Part shown: in pieces, positions 1-8,760 of the stretch
How positions within the stretch are numbered: the stretch's first letter is position 1
Layout: every line of letters starts with the position of its first letter
Source of the DNA: Saprospiraceae bacterium
GTDB lineage: Bacteria > Bacteroidota > Bacteroidia > Chitinophagales > Saprospiraceae
Length of the DNA: 64,000 nucleotides
Direction of reading: 5' to 3'
NCBI GenBank assembly: GCA_016717145.1
Contig: JADKGD010000002.1
Coordinates: 248,001-312,000 of the forward strand
The notes under the pieces: generated by a model
What the model was told of the DNA's origin: nothing
The model's database searches: none
What the model saw: only the letters and a program-made list of their open reading frames with translations
Translations under genes and position numbers: made by a program

Positions 1-98
1 AAAGACCATTTCTTTATCTTGATATCATTTCGTGGCTGGATAGTAAAATAGATAGCAAACGTATTCAGGATGTAATCAAAGAAAAAATGTTAAAGTAA
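1..98 (+). CDS. 3' end of an unidentified gene (partial)
   Basis: A plus-strand frame is open from the window edge and ends at TAA 96-98. The visible C-terminus includes SWLDSKIDSKRIQDVIKEK, which looks like real coding sequence with amphipathic helices. The protein family cannot be named from about 31 residues. The last four codons and the stop lie inside the 354-bp repeat that is copied again beyond the IS element, so the repeat boundary cuts this gene's final codons without altering this copy. Confidence 0.45.
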   Translation, partial: RPFLYLDIISWLDSKIDSKRIQDVIKEKMLK

Positions 99-435
99 TT
101 GCTCTGCAATGGCTTGATGCACTTTAGCTATTTTTAATGCCGTTAGCTATTAATGAAGAATGCTTCGGTTGTGATATTGTGATATAATACGGTGAAGGTA
201 TTTAATGACCTCTTCATTAAATATTTTTGCCTGTTCTATATTGACTACGTGTCCGCATTCTACTACTACGAGTAATGCCGCTGTTTTTACATTTTCAAGC
301 ATTTTTGTAATGGGGTCCAGGAACATATAATCCCGGTCTCCCATAACGTACAATGTAGGAATAGGAAGATGTACATCATATTTTTGAAATAATCCCTTCA
401 TTTGAGAGGTGAGTTTATACCATCTTAAAAATTCT
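82..435. repeat. 354-bp direct repeat, left copy (IS target duplication)
   Basis: This block matches 2085-2438 over its full 354 nt. I count eight substitutions and no indels, about 98% identity by eye. It abuts the left inverted repeat of the IS element. It carries the last codons of the upstream gene, a short spacer and the 3' third of the hydrolase gene. Direct repeats ending exactly at both IS ends are best read as a target-site duplication, which is known to be unusually long for IS1634 of Mycoplasma mycoides. Alternatively it is the product of recombination between two IS copies. Confidence 0.85.
150..435 (-). pseudogene. Alpha/beta-hydrolase 3' fragment
   Basis: This is the C-terminal 95 or so codons of the hydrolase encoded intact at 2153-2962, cut off by the IS end at 436. 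The open frame continues a few codons into the IS end, but that N-terminus (MGVPVRNSG) is IS-derived. Compared with the intact copy there are two amino-acid changes: the Asp two residues before the CGH motif is Val, and a Gln near the C-terminus is His. The nucleophile Ser and oxyanion loop are absent, so it cannot be an active enzyme. Confidence 0.85.
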
Positions 436-450
436 CCTGAGTTCCGCACT
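436..450 (+). repeat. IS left terminal inverted repeat
   Basis: CCTGAGTTCCGCACT is the exact reverse complement of 2070-2084. One further base (435/2085) could also pair, so the IS boundary is uncertain by one base. Confidence 0.9.
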
Positions 451-462
451 GGGACACCCAAA

Positions 463-1971
463 TCAAAAATCGAATAATTTGGCTAAATTACGTTGCTCAT
501 CTAAATGTAAGATTACTTTTCTTAGTTTATCCTTTGTGCCTGGTATCTCTATTTCTAGTTCGTATATATTAGAAGCTATTTCAATGACCATCTGTGGACT
601 TAAGTTTGATTTTTTTTCCTTTAGCTGTCGTTCGAGCTCCTTGTATATTTTGTATGCCACAAATGATATGCATATGTGGGCTTCTATTCTTCTTGGGAGC
701 CTATGAAATATAGGCCTTATCTTTAAATCAGTCTTGGATATTCTAAATGCCTTCTCGATTTGCCATAGCTGCTTATAGTTGTCCAAAACATCTTCTTTTG
801 ATAATTTTGCATTTGTAATGTACCCTTTCAATCCATCCCACTTACTGTCTTGGTCTACTTTGTGGCTATCTAGTTTTACTTCTATTTTTCCTGCCATCTG
901 CAAGAATTTGTTGTATCCACGGTTATTGATATTTGATTTTGTCAATTTCCCTTGTTGTATTAGTTTTTCCAGCCGTTTAAGTCCTCTTTCTCTGTTGTAA
1001 ATGTCTTTTTTAGCTCTTATGTCCGAGTACGTAATAATCAGTTTTAGTTCTCCTTTTTTAATAATTGTGCTTTGTCCATCTTTTAATTTCAAACCCAAGA
1101 TTTGTTCTTTCGTTTTTTGATTCTCTGTTTTGATTCTTGCTCCGATAATAAACTCATATTTCTTTTCTATGAGTTCTACTATATTGTCATTTGATAACAA
1201 TCCTGAATCTGCTACAATCACTAATTGTTCTAATTTGTATTGTTTCTTAAATGCATCCAGAACAGGGAGCATTGTGTGCCCTTCGTATTTATTTCCTGCA
1301 TAGATGTCATAGGCCAACGGATAGCCTCCCTTACTTACTAATATACCTAAAATTATTTGTGGATGTTGATGCTTTCCCTCTTTACTAAACCCTGTCTTCC
1401 TTAGCTCGTCTTCCTGATCCACTTCAAAATATAACGTCGTCACATCATAAAATACGGCACTCAATCTATTCCCTAATATGCTCAAGGTATGTGTGTAACT
1501 GATTTGTTGGACTAATTCCTTTTGTGTGTGATACAACTTATCCATATATCTATAAATGGCATCTTCGTCTACTACCTTTTGCTCATAACGATATAAATAT
1601 TGAGTTGTTTTAAGTTTACTCTTTGGATAAACCAGCCGATAAAGCACCAGGCTCCTGAATAATGAGTCTTCTATTTTATTAAATCCAATCTCATTAAATA
1701 TCTTTCCTAGTATTAACTCTATCCCAACCAAACGATGACCTGTAATAGAATCAACCATTGACTTAAAAATATCAGCGTTATTATTAAAATTAAATTCTTG
1801 CAGCTTCATTCGATTCTGTATCCACAGTTTACCATCACGAACATAACTTTCTATACGATCAGCATCATGATTTGAACCAATCGTCTTCAAAACTTTATAT
1901 TTCCCTGTTGACTTGTCAATAATTTGTACACTAATAAGTCCGCTTTTATTGACCTTTTTTCGAATAAACAT
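463..1971 (-). CDS. IS1634-family transposase
   Basis: This DDE transposase catalyses movement of the surrounding IS. In the longest frame, which is 11 residues longer, the catalytic residues are D187 in FYDVTTLYF, D266 in VIVADSGLL and E417 in QIEKAFR. The C-terminal IRPIFHRLPRRIEAHI segment is typical of the IS1634 group. The longest frame would start at GTG 2004. I prefer ATG 1971, because it gives the usual MFIRKKVNKSG N-terminus and leaves room for a promoter inside the IS end. The stop is only 13 nt inside the left inverted repeat. No frameshift or internal stop is visible. Confidence 0.92.
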   Translation of the reverse strand: MFIRKKVNKSGLISVQIIDKSTGKYKVLKTIGSNHDADRIESYVRDGKLWIQNRMKLQEFNFNNNADIFKSMVDSITGHRLVGIELILGKIFNEIGFNKIEDSLFRSLVLYRLVYPKSKLKTTQYLYRYEQKVVDEDAIYRYMDKLYHTQKELVQQISYTHTLSILGNRLSAVFYDVTTLYFEVDQEDELRKTGFSKEGKHQHPQIILGILVSKGGYPLAYDIYAGNKYEGHTMLPVLDAFKKQYKLEQLVIVADSGLLSNDNIVELIEKKYEFIIGARIKTENQKTKEQILGLKLKDGQSTIIKKGELKLIITYSDIRAKKDIYNRERGLKRLEKLIQQGKLTKSNINNRGYNKFLQMAGKIEVKLDSHKVDQDSKWDGLKGYITNAKLSKEDVLDNYKQLWQIEKAFRISKTDLKIRPIFHRLPRRIEAHICISFVAYKIYKELERQLKEKKSNLSPQMVIEIASNIYELEIEIPGTKDKLRKVILHLDEQRNLAKLFDF

Positions 1972-2069
1972 CGTCAAATTTAATACTTTTAGGTCGTGGG
2001 ACACCCAAATAATTTAACAAAAAACTATATTGTTCTGATATTCAATTAAATACAATTTTGCTCAAAAAA

Positions 2070-2084
2070 AGTGCGGAACTCAGG
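2070..2084 (-). repeat. IS right terminal inverted repeat
   Basis: AGTGCGGAACTCAGG is the exact reverse complement of 436-450. Confidence 0.9.
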
Positions 2085-2438
2085 AAAAAATGTTAAAGTA
2101 ATTGCTCTGCAATGGCTTGATGCACTTTAGCTATTTTTAATGCCGTTAGCTATTAATGAAGAATGCTTCGGTTGTGATATTGTGATATAATACGTTGAAG
2201 GTATTTTATAACCTCTTCATTAAATATTTTTGCCTGTTCTATATTGACTACATGTCCGCATTCATCTACTACGAGTAATGCCGCTGTTTTTACATTTTCA
2301 AGCATTTTTGTAATAGGATCCAGGAACATATAATCCCGGTCTCCCATAACGTACAATGTAGGAATAGGAAGATGTACATCATATTTTTGAAATAATCCCT
2401 TCATTTGAGAGGTGAGTTTATACCATCTTAAAAATTCT
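2085..2438. repeat. 354-bp direct repeat, right copy
   Basis: This is the right-hand copy of 82-435, starting at the base after the IS end. Here the repeat runs on without a break into the rest of the hydrolase gene, so this copy retains the functional reading frame. Confidence 0.85.
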
Positions 2439-2962
2439 CTTTGGCATAATTTCTGAGCTTCTCTTATAAAAATATTTCTTGACTCCGCATGCTGTTTTGC
2501 AGGCATAATCACAAAGGCGAATAATCTATACAGCCACATGTAAGGAAGTACGTTTTTAAATATACGGCCCATAGTAACCCAAAATCTGGATTTAAAATTA
2601 AAATGTGTTATTGCTCCTACCAATATCATGGATTGCATCCGATGCGAAATCATATCACCCAATTGTCTGATGATAAGTGTGCCCAAAGATACACCAACAA
2701 AATGGGCTTTTTCGACCTTTAGAAAATCCAACACTTCAATTATATCATTTGCAATTGCTTCAAATGAGTAAACGCCTTGCTGTTTTTCCGGACTGGTCTC
2801 CACTGACTTGCCATGACCCCTTAAATCTATAAGTAATAGATTAAAATGAATTTTAAAATCTTTCAATTGCTTGAACCAAACTGCAGAACTGCCGCCAGCG
2901 CCATGTACAAAAACAACCCAGTCTGCCTTTTCGCTTAGAAAATATTCTTTATGATAAAGCAT
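2153..2962 (-). CDS. Alpha/beta-fold hydrolase
   Basis: A soluble alpha/beta-fold hydrolase of unknown substrate. Numbering from the longest frame (start 2995): the oxyanion segment is VHGAGGSSAVW (30-40), the DLRGHG strand-turn is at 57-62, the nucleophile elbow is GVSLG with S103, the acid is probably D221 in GDRDYMF, and the catalytic His is H248 in ECGHVV. The start at 2962 (MLYHKEYF) suits the family better than 2995, which would add a hydrophobic 11-residue extension. The last third of the gene lies in the duplicated target block of the neighbouring IS, but this copy is intact. It is transcribed divergently from the thioesterase at 3148. Confidence 0.85.
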   Translation of the reverse strand: MLYHKEYFLSEKADWVVFVHGAGGSSAVWFKQLKDFKIHFNLLLIDLRGHGKSVETSPEKQQGVYSFEAIANDIIEVLDFLKVEKAHFVGVSLGTLIIRQLGDMISHRMQSMILVGAITHFNFKSRFWVTMGRIFKNVLPYMWLYRLFAFVIMPAKQHAESRNIFIREAQKLCQREFLRWYKLTSQMKGLFQKYDVHLPIPTLYVMGDRDYMFLDPITKMLENVKTAALLVVDECGHVVNIEQAKIFNEEVIKYLQRIISQYHNRSILH

Positions 2963-3147
2963 AAATATAACTATATAATATAACAAATGTAACACTAAAA
3001 AAGCTATCTGGTTGTCCGACGGTGAAATTCGCTTAAATGGAAATCTATTTGATCTTAATAAATATTTATAAAATCACCAAATTTATTATCATATATTTAA
3101 GCAATTTTTGCACCATAATACAAGTAAAATCTAATAAAAACAAGTCG

Positions 3148-3591
3148 ATGCATTCTTTATTAAATCAGTTTAAATCTATTGTAGCAATCCCTATTGCATG
3201 GGGAGACATGGACGCAGCCCAACACGTCAATAATATTATGTATCTAAGATACGGTGAGACAAGTCGGATAGCATATATGCAGTCCGTTGGTTTAGGTTTT
3301 GATCTCAGTAAGACAGGTGTAATCTTAGCTGAAATCAATTGTAAATACAAGATGCCGCTTACTTTTCCTGATACGATATGGGTTGGCACCCGAGCACTCT
3401 TAGATAGTTTTGATGACTATAGTTTTTGGACTGAACAGATCGTCGTAAGCCAAAAAAAGCAACGGGTAAGCGCTGTTATTCAGGCAAAATTAGTTGGTTA
3501 TGACTTCTCGAATCTAAAAAAATCAGCCTATACTAAAAGAGATAAAGAGAATATCTTTGCTTTTGAAAACCCTGAAAAACGAAAAGTCTAA
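3148..3591 (+). CDS. Hotdog-fold acyl-CoA thioesterase (4HBT type)
   Basis: A single hotdog domain of the 4-hydroxybenzoyl-CoA thioesterase/YbgC type, expected to hydrolyse acyl-CoA in the cytoplasm. The diagnostic stretch is WGDMDAAQHVNNIMYLRYGE, with the Asp and HVNN positions used in this family. The open frame extends back to 3037, but the extra 37 residues are hydrophobic and unlike the family. ATG 3148 gives about 147 aa, the usual length. The substrate is unknown. It ends 20 nt before the convergent ilvC stop. Confidence 0.85.
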   Translation: MHSLLNQFKSIVAIPIAWGDMDAAQHVNNIMYLRYGETSRIAYMQSVGLGFDLSKTGVILAEINCKYKMPLTFPDTIWVGTRALLDSFDDYSFWTEQIVVSQKKQRVSAVIQAKLVGYDFSNLKKSAYTKRDKENIFAFENPEKRKV

Positions 3592-3611
3592 CCCAAATAA
3601 TTAAAGTTAAT

Positions 3612-4655
3612 TTATAATTTGGGCCTGAGGCTTCGTACAACTTTTCCTGCTTGCCACATTTCAGAATCTCTGATTTCCTTTAGCTCGACTTCAAGTTTCT
3701 CTCTATAATCAGGTTGCGAATTGGTATCAATTGATCTTTGTGCTTCTTCTCCGGAAGCAACACTCTTGTATAAATCATCAAATATCGGAGATACAGCATC
3801 TCTGAATTTGTTTTTCCAATCTAAAGCACCACGCTGAGCAGTAGTGGAACAATTACCGTACATCCAGTCCATACCGTTTTCTGCAACCAATGGCATCAAG
3901 GATTCGGTAAGCTCTTCTACCGTTTCGTTGAATGCTTCTGATGGACTATGCCCATTTTTTCTAAGGACGTTGTATTGTGCCTCAAAAATTCCCTGGATGG
4001 CTCCCATAAGTGTACCCCGCTCACCTGTAAGGTCAGAAAAAACTTCTTTTCTAAAATCAGTCTCAAACAAATATCCGGATCCAATGCCAATGCCTAAAGC
4101 AATTACTCTGTCTTTAGCTCTTCCAGTGGCATCTTGAAAAATAGCATAACTTGAATTCAAACCCTTTCCTGCTAAAAACATTCTTCTCAAACTTGTTCCT
4201 GACCCTTTTGGTGCAGCAAGAATGACATCTATATCGGCAGGAGGAATGATGCCTGTTCTTTCCTTGTATGTGATACCGAAGCCGTGCGAAAAATAAAGTG
4301 CTTTACCTGGTGTCAGGTGCGGTTTTAATTGCGGCCAAACAGCAATCTGCGCTGCATCTGATAATAAATATTGAATGATGGTACCTTTTGCAGCCGCTTC
4401 CTCGATAGCAAACAATGTTTCGCCCGGGATAAATCCATCAGAAACTGCTTTATCCCAAGTCAAAGAATTAGGTCTCTGGCCAACAATTACATTAAACCCA
4501 TTATCTCTGAGATTTAGTGCTTGACCGGGTCCTTGTACACCATATCCAATGATCGCGATTGTTTCATTCTTTAAAATTTCCCTTGCTTTTTCTAGCGGAA
4601 ATTCTTCACGCGTAACGACATTTTCCAATGTTCCTCCAAAATTTAATTGAGCCAT
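3612..4655 (-). CDS. ilvC: Ketol-acid reductoisomerase
   Basis: It converts acetolactate (or acetohydroxybutyrate) to the dihydroxy acid, the second common step of valine and isoleucine synthesis. The protein is 347 aa, the short class I form. The Rossmann motif GYGVQG is at 37-42, with cofactor-loop residues R61 and S64 suggesting NADPH. H124 sits in SHGFGI and K150 in PKGSGT. The Mg ligands D208 and E212 are in DLTGERG. It is the last gene of the ilvD-ilvB-ilvN-ilvC operon, after a 93-nt gap from ilvN that is wider than the other gaps. Confidence 0.97.
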   Translation of the reverse strand: MAQLNFGGTLENVVTREEFPLEKAREILKNETIAIIGYGVQGPGQALNLRDNGFNVIVGQRPNSLTWDKAVSDGFIPGETLFAIEEAAAKGTIIQYLLSDAAQIAVWPQLKPHLTPGKALYFSHGFGITYKERTGIIPPADIDVILAAPKGSGTSLRRMFLAGKGLNSSYAIFQDATGRAKDRVIALGIGIGSGYLFETDFRKEVFSDLTGERGTLMGAIQGIFEAQYNVLRKNGHSPSEAFNETVEELTESLMPLVAENGMDWMYGNCSTTAQRGALDWKNKFRDAVSPIFDDLYKSVASGEEAQRSIDTNSQPDYREKLEVELKEIRDSEMWQAGKVVRSLRPKL

Positions 4656-4748
4656 TTTATTGATTTAATATTTTAAATTTACTTTTATTATTTGATTCGG
4701 TATTTTTTATTTTTTTTGAAGACTTTCAGGATATTTACTTCGGATTTG

Positions 4749-5267
4749 TTAGCCTTCTATGGATTTTAGATAGTTTTTAAGCCGCTCCATAGGTTTGACT
4801 ATGGCCACCCTACCTGACCTCACAAACTCGAACAATCCTATTTTCTTAAGTTCATCCAGTAATGCCTCAGTTTCGTTTTGATGGCCGGTTTTTTCGATGA
4901 CGATATATTCTTTTTCTACGCTCAGTATTCTTGCACTATGTGTCCTTATTAAATTTTCTACTGTATCACTTCCATAAAATACTTCAGTCGAAACTTTATA
5001 CAAAGCAATTTCTTGATATATAATTTGAGAATTATCATAATAAAAAGCCTTGAGCACGTCAATTTGTTTGTCTATTTGTTCGGTCAATTTCCGGACTTGC
5101 TCTTCTTCTAAAACGAGCATGATGGTAAACCTGTATATGCCTTCAATCGAAGAAGGTGAAACCGTAATACTCTTGATATCGAAATGTCGTCTGCTAATTA
5201 TGGTAACTATACGACTTAGTATTCCTGTTTTATCTTCGCTAAAGACGGTTAAAGTATATTCCTGCAT
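4749..5267 (-). CDS. ilvN: Acetolactate synthase small (regulatory) subunit
   Basis: This regulatory subunit binds the catalytic IlvB chain and usually gives feedback inhibition by valine. An N-terminal ACT domain (about residues 3-75, EYTLTVFSEDKTGILSRIV) is followed by the ALS small-subunit C-terminal domain (about 80-165). At 172 aa it has the usual length. It starts 13 nt after the ilvB stop, so the two subunits are co-transcribed. Alternative symbol: ilvH. Confidence 0.95.
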   Translation of the reverse strand: MQEYTLTVFSEDKTGILSRIVTIISRRHFDIKSITVSPSSIEGIYRFTIMLVLEEEQVRKLTEQIDKQIDVLKAFYYDNSQIIYQEIALYKVSTEVFYGSDTVENLIRTHSARILSVEKEYIVIEKTGHQNETEALLDELKKIGLFEFVRSGRVAIVKPMERLKNYLKSIEG

Positions 5268-5280
5268 CTATAAACTTTAT

Positions 5281-7014
5281 TTATTCTAATACTATTTCGT
5301 CAACTGCTTTGCCACTGGCAATCATTGGGAATACATTGTCTTCTTTTTCTACCATGACATGCAATAGATATGGTCCATCATAAGCAAGCATTTCGGTCAC
5401 AGCATCTTCCAAGTCTATTGCTTTGGATATCTTTTTTGCTTTTACACCAAAGCCTTCTGAAATCATACAAAAATTAGGGTTTTTCAGTTCGACAGACGAA
5501 TACCTTCTTGTGAAAAATAACTCCTGCCATTGACGAACCATTCCAAGAAATTCATTATCCAAAATAATGATTTTTACGGCTATGTTCCACTGTGAACAAA
5601 CTCCGAGTTCTTGTAGTGTCATTTGAAATCCACCATCCCCAATGAAAGCAACAACTACCCGGCCTCCATCAGCCACCTTGGCACCTATTGCTGCTGGTAA
5701 CCCATATCCCATGGTACCTGCGCCGCCTGAAGATACCCACTGATTGTGGCCCAGATAATCATAATACCTGGCTGCTGCCATTTGATGTTGGCCCACATCT
5801 GTTGCAACAATCGCTTTACCGTAAGTTTGGTTTGACACTTCTTTGATGACCCGACCCATCGTCATTGGTTTATCAAAACTTAAATCTAGGTCTCTGGATA
5901 TAACTTTATCGTATTCTTTTTTGTGAAATGCATCAAATTCATTATACCATTCAGGATAGGTTTTATGATCAACCTGATGTATCAATGCTTCCAGTGCTTC
6001 CTTTGCATCAGCATTAATTGCTACACTTGTTTTTACGTTTTTGTCTATCTCAGACGGGTCGATTTCAATATGAATAACTTTTGCCTGTTTTGCATATTTT
6101 GATAAATTTCCCGTAACACGATCATCAAAACGCATCCCTATAGCTATAAGAACATCACATGAGTTGGTGAGCATATTTGGGCCAAGATTACCATGCATTC
6201 CAAGCATACCTTTCATGAGATGGTGATCATCGGGTAGTGAGGACAACCCATGTATAGTGCTTCCTACCGGAATACCTGATTTTTCTACAAAAGCCTTAAA
6301 AACTTCTTGGGCATGAGAAATGTGAATGCCATGTCCCGCAAGGATGAATGGTTTTTTAGCACTGTTGATTAATGCTGCCGCTTCGTTTATTTTATCCTGC
6401 TTTAACGTAGGCCTCGGATGATATGATCTGATTATCGGTTTACAATATTCAAAGAATGTCTCTTCAATCTGAGCATTCTTAGTAATGTCAATAAGCACCG
6501 GACCTGGTCTCCCTGAATTGGCAACATAAAAAGCTTTTGCAATGGCATCACATATTTCTGACGCTTTAGTTACTTGAAAATTCCACTTTGTAATGGTGTT
6601 TGTACAACCAATGACATCAATTTCCTGAAAAGCATCCGATCCCAATAAATGAGCAAATACCTGACCAGTAATGCATACAAGAGGTGTGGAATCCATGAGA
6701 GCGTCACCTATTCCTGTTACAAGATTGGTAGCCCCTGGGCCAGAAGTGGCGAAACAAACTCCTGGTTTACGACTAACACGAGCCATACCTTCGGCAGCAT
6801 GTATTGCACCTTGTTCGTGTCTGGTTAATATATGTGTTATCTGATCTTCAAAATCGTATAAGGCATTATAAATGGGCATGATTGCTCCACCAGGATAGCC
6901 AAATATAGTTTTCACTCCTTCTTCAAGTAAACACCTTATGACAGCTTCTGCTCCGGTGATTTTTATCTTTTGTTCTGTTACTTCTTTATTTGATTTTACT
7001 TGTGCTACTTCCAT
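5281..7014 (-). CDS. ilvB: Acetolactate synthase large (catalytic) subunit
   Basis: A thiamine-diphosphate enzyme that condenses pyruvate with pyruvate or 2-oxobutyrate, the first common step of branched-chain amino-acid synthesis. FGYPGGAIMPIYN is at 38-50. The catalytic Glu is E67 in RHEQGA. The ThDP/Mg motif runs from GDGG (459-462) to N487. At 577 aa it is full length. It follows ilvD by 18 nt and precedes ilvN by 13 nt. The N-terminal 15 residues are Lys/Glu rich and not part of the conserved fold. Confidence 0.97.
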   Translation of the reverse strand: MEVAQVKSNKEVTEQKIKITGAEAVIRCLLEEGVKTIFGYPGGAIMPIYNALYDFEDQITHILTRHEQGAIHAAEGMARVSRKPGVCFATSGPGATNLVTGIGDALMDSTPLVCITGQVFAHLLGSDAFQEIDVIGCTNTITKWNFQVTKASEICDAIAKAFYVANSGRPGPVLIDITKNAQIEETFFEYCKPIIRSYHPRPTLKQDKINEAAALINSAKKPFILAGHGIHISHAQEVFKAFVEKSGIPVGSTIHGLSSLPDDHHLMKGMLGMHGNLGPNMLTNSCDVLIAIGMRFDDRVTGNLSKYAKQAKVIHIEIDPSEIDKNVKTSVAINADAKEALEALIHQVDHKTYPEWYNEFDAFHKKEYDKVISRDLDLSFDKPMTMGRVIKEVSNQTYGKAIVATDVGQHQMAAARYYDYLGHNQWVSSGGAGTMGYGLPAAIGAKVADGGRVVVAFIGDGGFQMTLQELGVCSQWNIAVKIIILDNEFLGMVRQWQELFFTRRYSSVELKNPNFCMISEGFGVKAKKISKAIDLEDAVTEMLAYDGPYLLHVMVEKEDNVFPMIASGKAVDEIVLE

Positions 7015-7032
7015 TTCATTATTATTTTGCCA

Positions 7033-8697
7033 TCAACAAGTGATACAACCTAGACTTGCAGAAGATACTGTAGCCCTATATTTTTTAAGAAATCCTTTCA
7101 ACTCCTCTTTTGGTCTGGACCAATTACTTCTTCGTCTGGTCAATTCTTCATCCGATACATCACAAGACAATATATTATTGACCGCATCAATGGTAATAAT
7201 GTCTCCATCCTCCAATAAAGCTATATTTCCCCCTTCATAAGATTCCGGAGTAATATGACCGACTACAAAGCCATGTGTTCCTCCAGAAAATCTTCCATCT
7301 GTGATCAAGGCAACGCCTTTACCAAGTCCCGCACCCATTATCAATGAAGTAGGTTTTAACATTTCAGGCATGCCCGGGCCACCTTTGGGGCCACAATATC
7401 TGATGACTATAACATCGCCTTCTTTTATTTCTTTATTCTGAATGCCTTGATTGGCTGCTTCTTCAGAATTGTAGACTTTTGCTGGTCCAATAAATTTTTC
7501 ACCTTCTTTTCCAGTGATTTTAGCTACGGAACCTTCCCTGGCTAGGTTACCAAACAGTATTTGAATATGGCCGGATGTTTTTATTGCTTGAGAGATAGGA
7601 AAAATTATTTTTTGTTCTTCACTTATAGCTTTGATGTTTGCCAGGTTTTCTGATATTGTATGCCCGGTGACAGTCATACAGGATCCATCAATCAGGCCTT
7701 CATTGAGCATCATTTTCATGACAGCAGGAATACCCCCCACATCATGTAAATCCTGCATAACGTACTTACCGCTGGGCTTAAGGTCTGCTAAAAATGGTGT
7801 TTCATCACTCCACCTTTGGAAATCATCCAATGTAAAAGAAAGATCATAATCATGTGCAATGGCAAGTAGGTGTAATACTGCATTAGTACTGCCACCTAAA
7901 ACAGTAATAAGTCTCACAGCATTTTGGATCGATTTGAGTGTAACAATGTCTCGGGGTTTTAAATCTATCTCAAGTAATCTAAGAATGGCGGCCCCTAATC
8001 CTAAGCACTCATCAGCTTTGTTTTTGCTCATAGCTGGATTTGAAGAATTGTAAGGCAAGCTCATTCCCATTCCTTCTATTGCCGAGGCCATGGTATTAGC
8101 GGTATACATTCCACCACATGCACCTGCGCCTGGGCAAGCATTTAAGATTACGTTTTCGAATGTCTCCTGATTGATTTCTCCAATTAATTTTTGTCCCAAG
8201 GCTTCGAAAGCTGAAACTACATCAAGATTTTTACCAGCATAACATCCCGGAGCTATAGTGCCACCATATACAATTATTCCTGGTCTGTTGAGTCTCCCCA
8301 TTGCCATTAGTGCACCCGGCATATTTTTGTCACATCCCACAACAGTAATGACACCATCATACCATTGTGCCGAAACTACTGTTTCTATAGAGTCGGCTAT
8401 AATGTCCCGGGAAGGAAGTGAAAATCTCATACCCGGTGTACCCATAGATATACCGTCACTAACACCTATTGTATTAAAAATAAGACCTACTAAATTTTGG
8501 CTATTTACCCCGACTTTTATATCTTTGGCGAGGCCGTTTAGATGCATATTGCAAGGATTCCCATCCCAACCTGTACTAGCTATACCAATTTGTGGTTTTA
8601 ACAGATCATCTTTAGACAATCCAATAGCATGTAACATTGCTTGAGCGGCTGGCTGTGTTGGATCCTGTGTAACGTATCTACTAAATTTATTGATCAT
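7033..8697 (-). CDS. ilvD: Dihydroxy-acid dehydratase
   Basis: An iron-sulfur dehydratase that makes the 2-oxo acid precursors of valine and isoleucine. The three cluster cysteines are C49 (GNPCNMH), C122 (GCDKNMPG) and C194 (GACGGMYTANT). K124 lies in the conserved CDKN motif. At 554 aa it has family length. It is the first gene of the ilvDBNC operon, and the order of genes is not the order of reactions. A -7 promoter box and a small hairpin lie just upstream. Confidence 0.97.
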   Translation of the reverse strand: MINKFSRYVTQDPTQPAAQAMLHAIGLSKDDLLKPQIGIASTGWDGNPCNMHLNGLAKDIKVGVNSQNLVGLIFNTIGVSDGISMGTPGMRFSLPSRDIIADSIETVVSAQWYDGVITVVGCDKNMPGALMAMGRLNRPGIIVYGGTIAPGCYAGKNLDVVSAFEALGQKLIGEINQETFENVILNACPGAGACGGMYTANTMASAIEGMGMSLPYNSSNPAMSKNKADECLGLGAAILRLLEIDLKPRDIVTLKSIQNAVRLITVLGGSTNAVLHLLAIAHDYDLSFTLDDFQRWSDETPFLADLKPSGKYVMQDLHDVGGIPAVMKMMLNEGLIDGSCMTVTGHTISENLANIKAISEEQKIIFPISQAIKTSGHIQILFGNLAREGSVAKITGKEGEKFIGPAKVYNSEEAANQGIQNKEIKEGDVIVIRYCGPKGGPGMPEMLKPTSLIMGAGLGKGVALITDGRFSGGTHGFVVGHITPESYEGGNIALLEDGDIITIDAVNNILSCDVSDEELTRRRSNWSRPKEELKGFLKKYRATVSSASLGCITC

Positions 8698-8721
8698 TCT
8701 AATATATAATTAAGAAAAGTA

Positions 8722-8742
8722 CATCTTACGTTTTTTAAGATG
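8722..8742 (-). promoter_or_regulatory. Hairpin in the ilv operon leader
   Basis: CATCTTA (8722-8728) and TAAGATG (8736-8742) form a 7-bp stem with a 7-nt loop in the presumed 5' UTR of ilvD, 25-45 nt before its start. No competing stem, leader peptide or T-run is obvious, so an attenuator cannot be claimed. Confidence 0.3.
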
Positions 8743-8760
8743 ACACTCCTGTTTCAGTGA

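Larger units (their letters stand above)
436..2084 (-). mobile_element. IS1634-family (IS4 superfamily) insertion sequence
   Basis: The element is 1649 bp with perfect 15-bp terminal inverted repeats: CCTGAGTTCCGCACT at 436-450 and its complement at 2070-2084. One transposase gene fills most of it. A 13-bp sequence, GGGACACCCAAAT, occurs in the same orientation just inside both ends (451-463 and 1998-2010). The flanks are 354-bp direct repeats rather than the few-bp duplication typical of most IS elements. The element looks complete, and the open transposase suggests it may still be mobile. Confidence 0.9.

Noticed and set aside
2115..2152. Repeated TTAGCTA near the hydrolase stop as a terminator
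   Set aside because: The two copies are direct, not inverted, so they cannot form a stem.
2996..3147. N-terminal extension of the thioesterase from 3037
   Set aside because: The extra 37 residues are hydrophobic and unlike hotdog thioesterases; ATG 3148 gives the usual length.
3592..3623. Bidirectional terminator between the thioesterase and ilvC (CCCAAAT/ATTTGGG)
   Set aside because: The 7-bp stem is AT-rich with a long loop, overlaps the ilvC stop and has no clear T-run.
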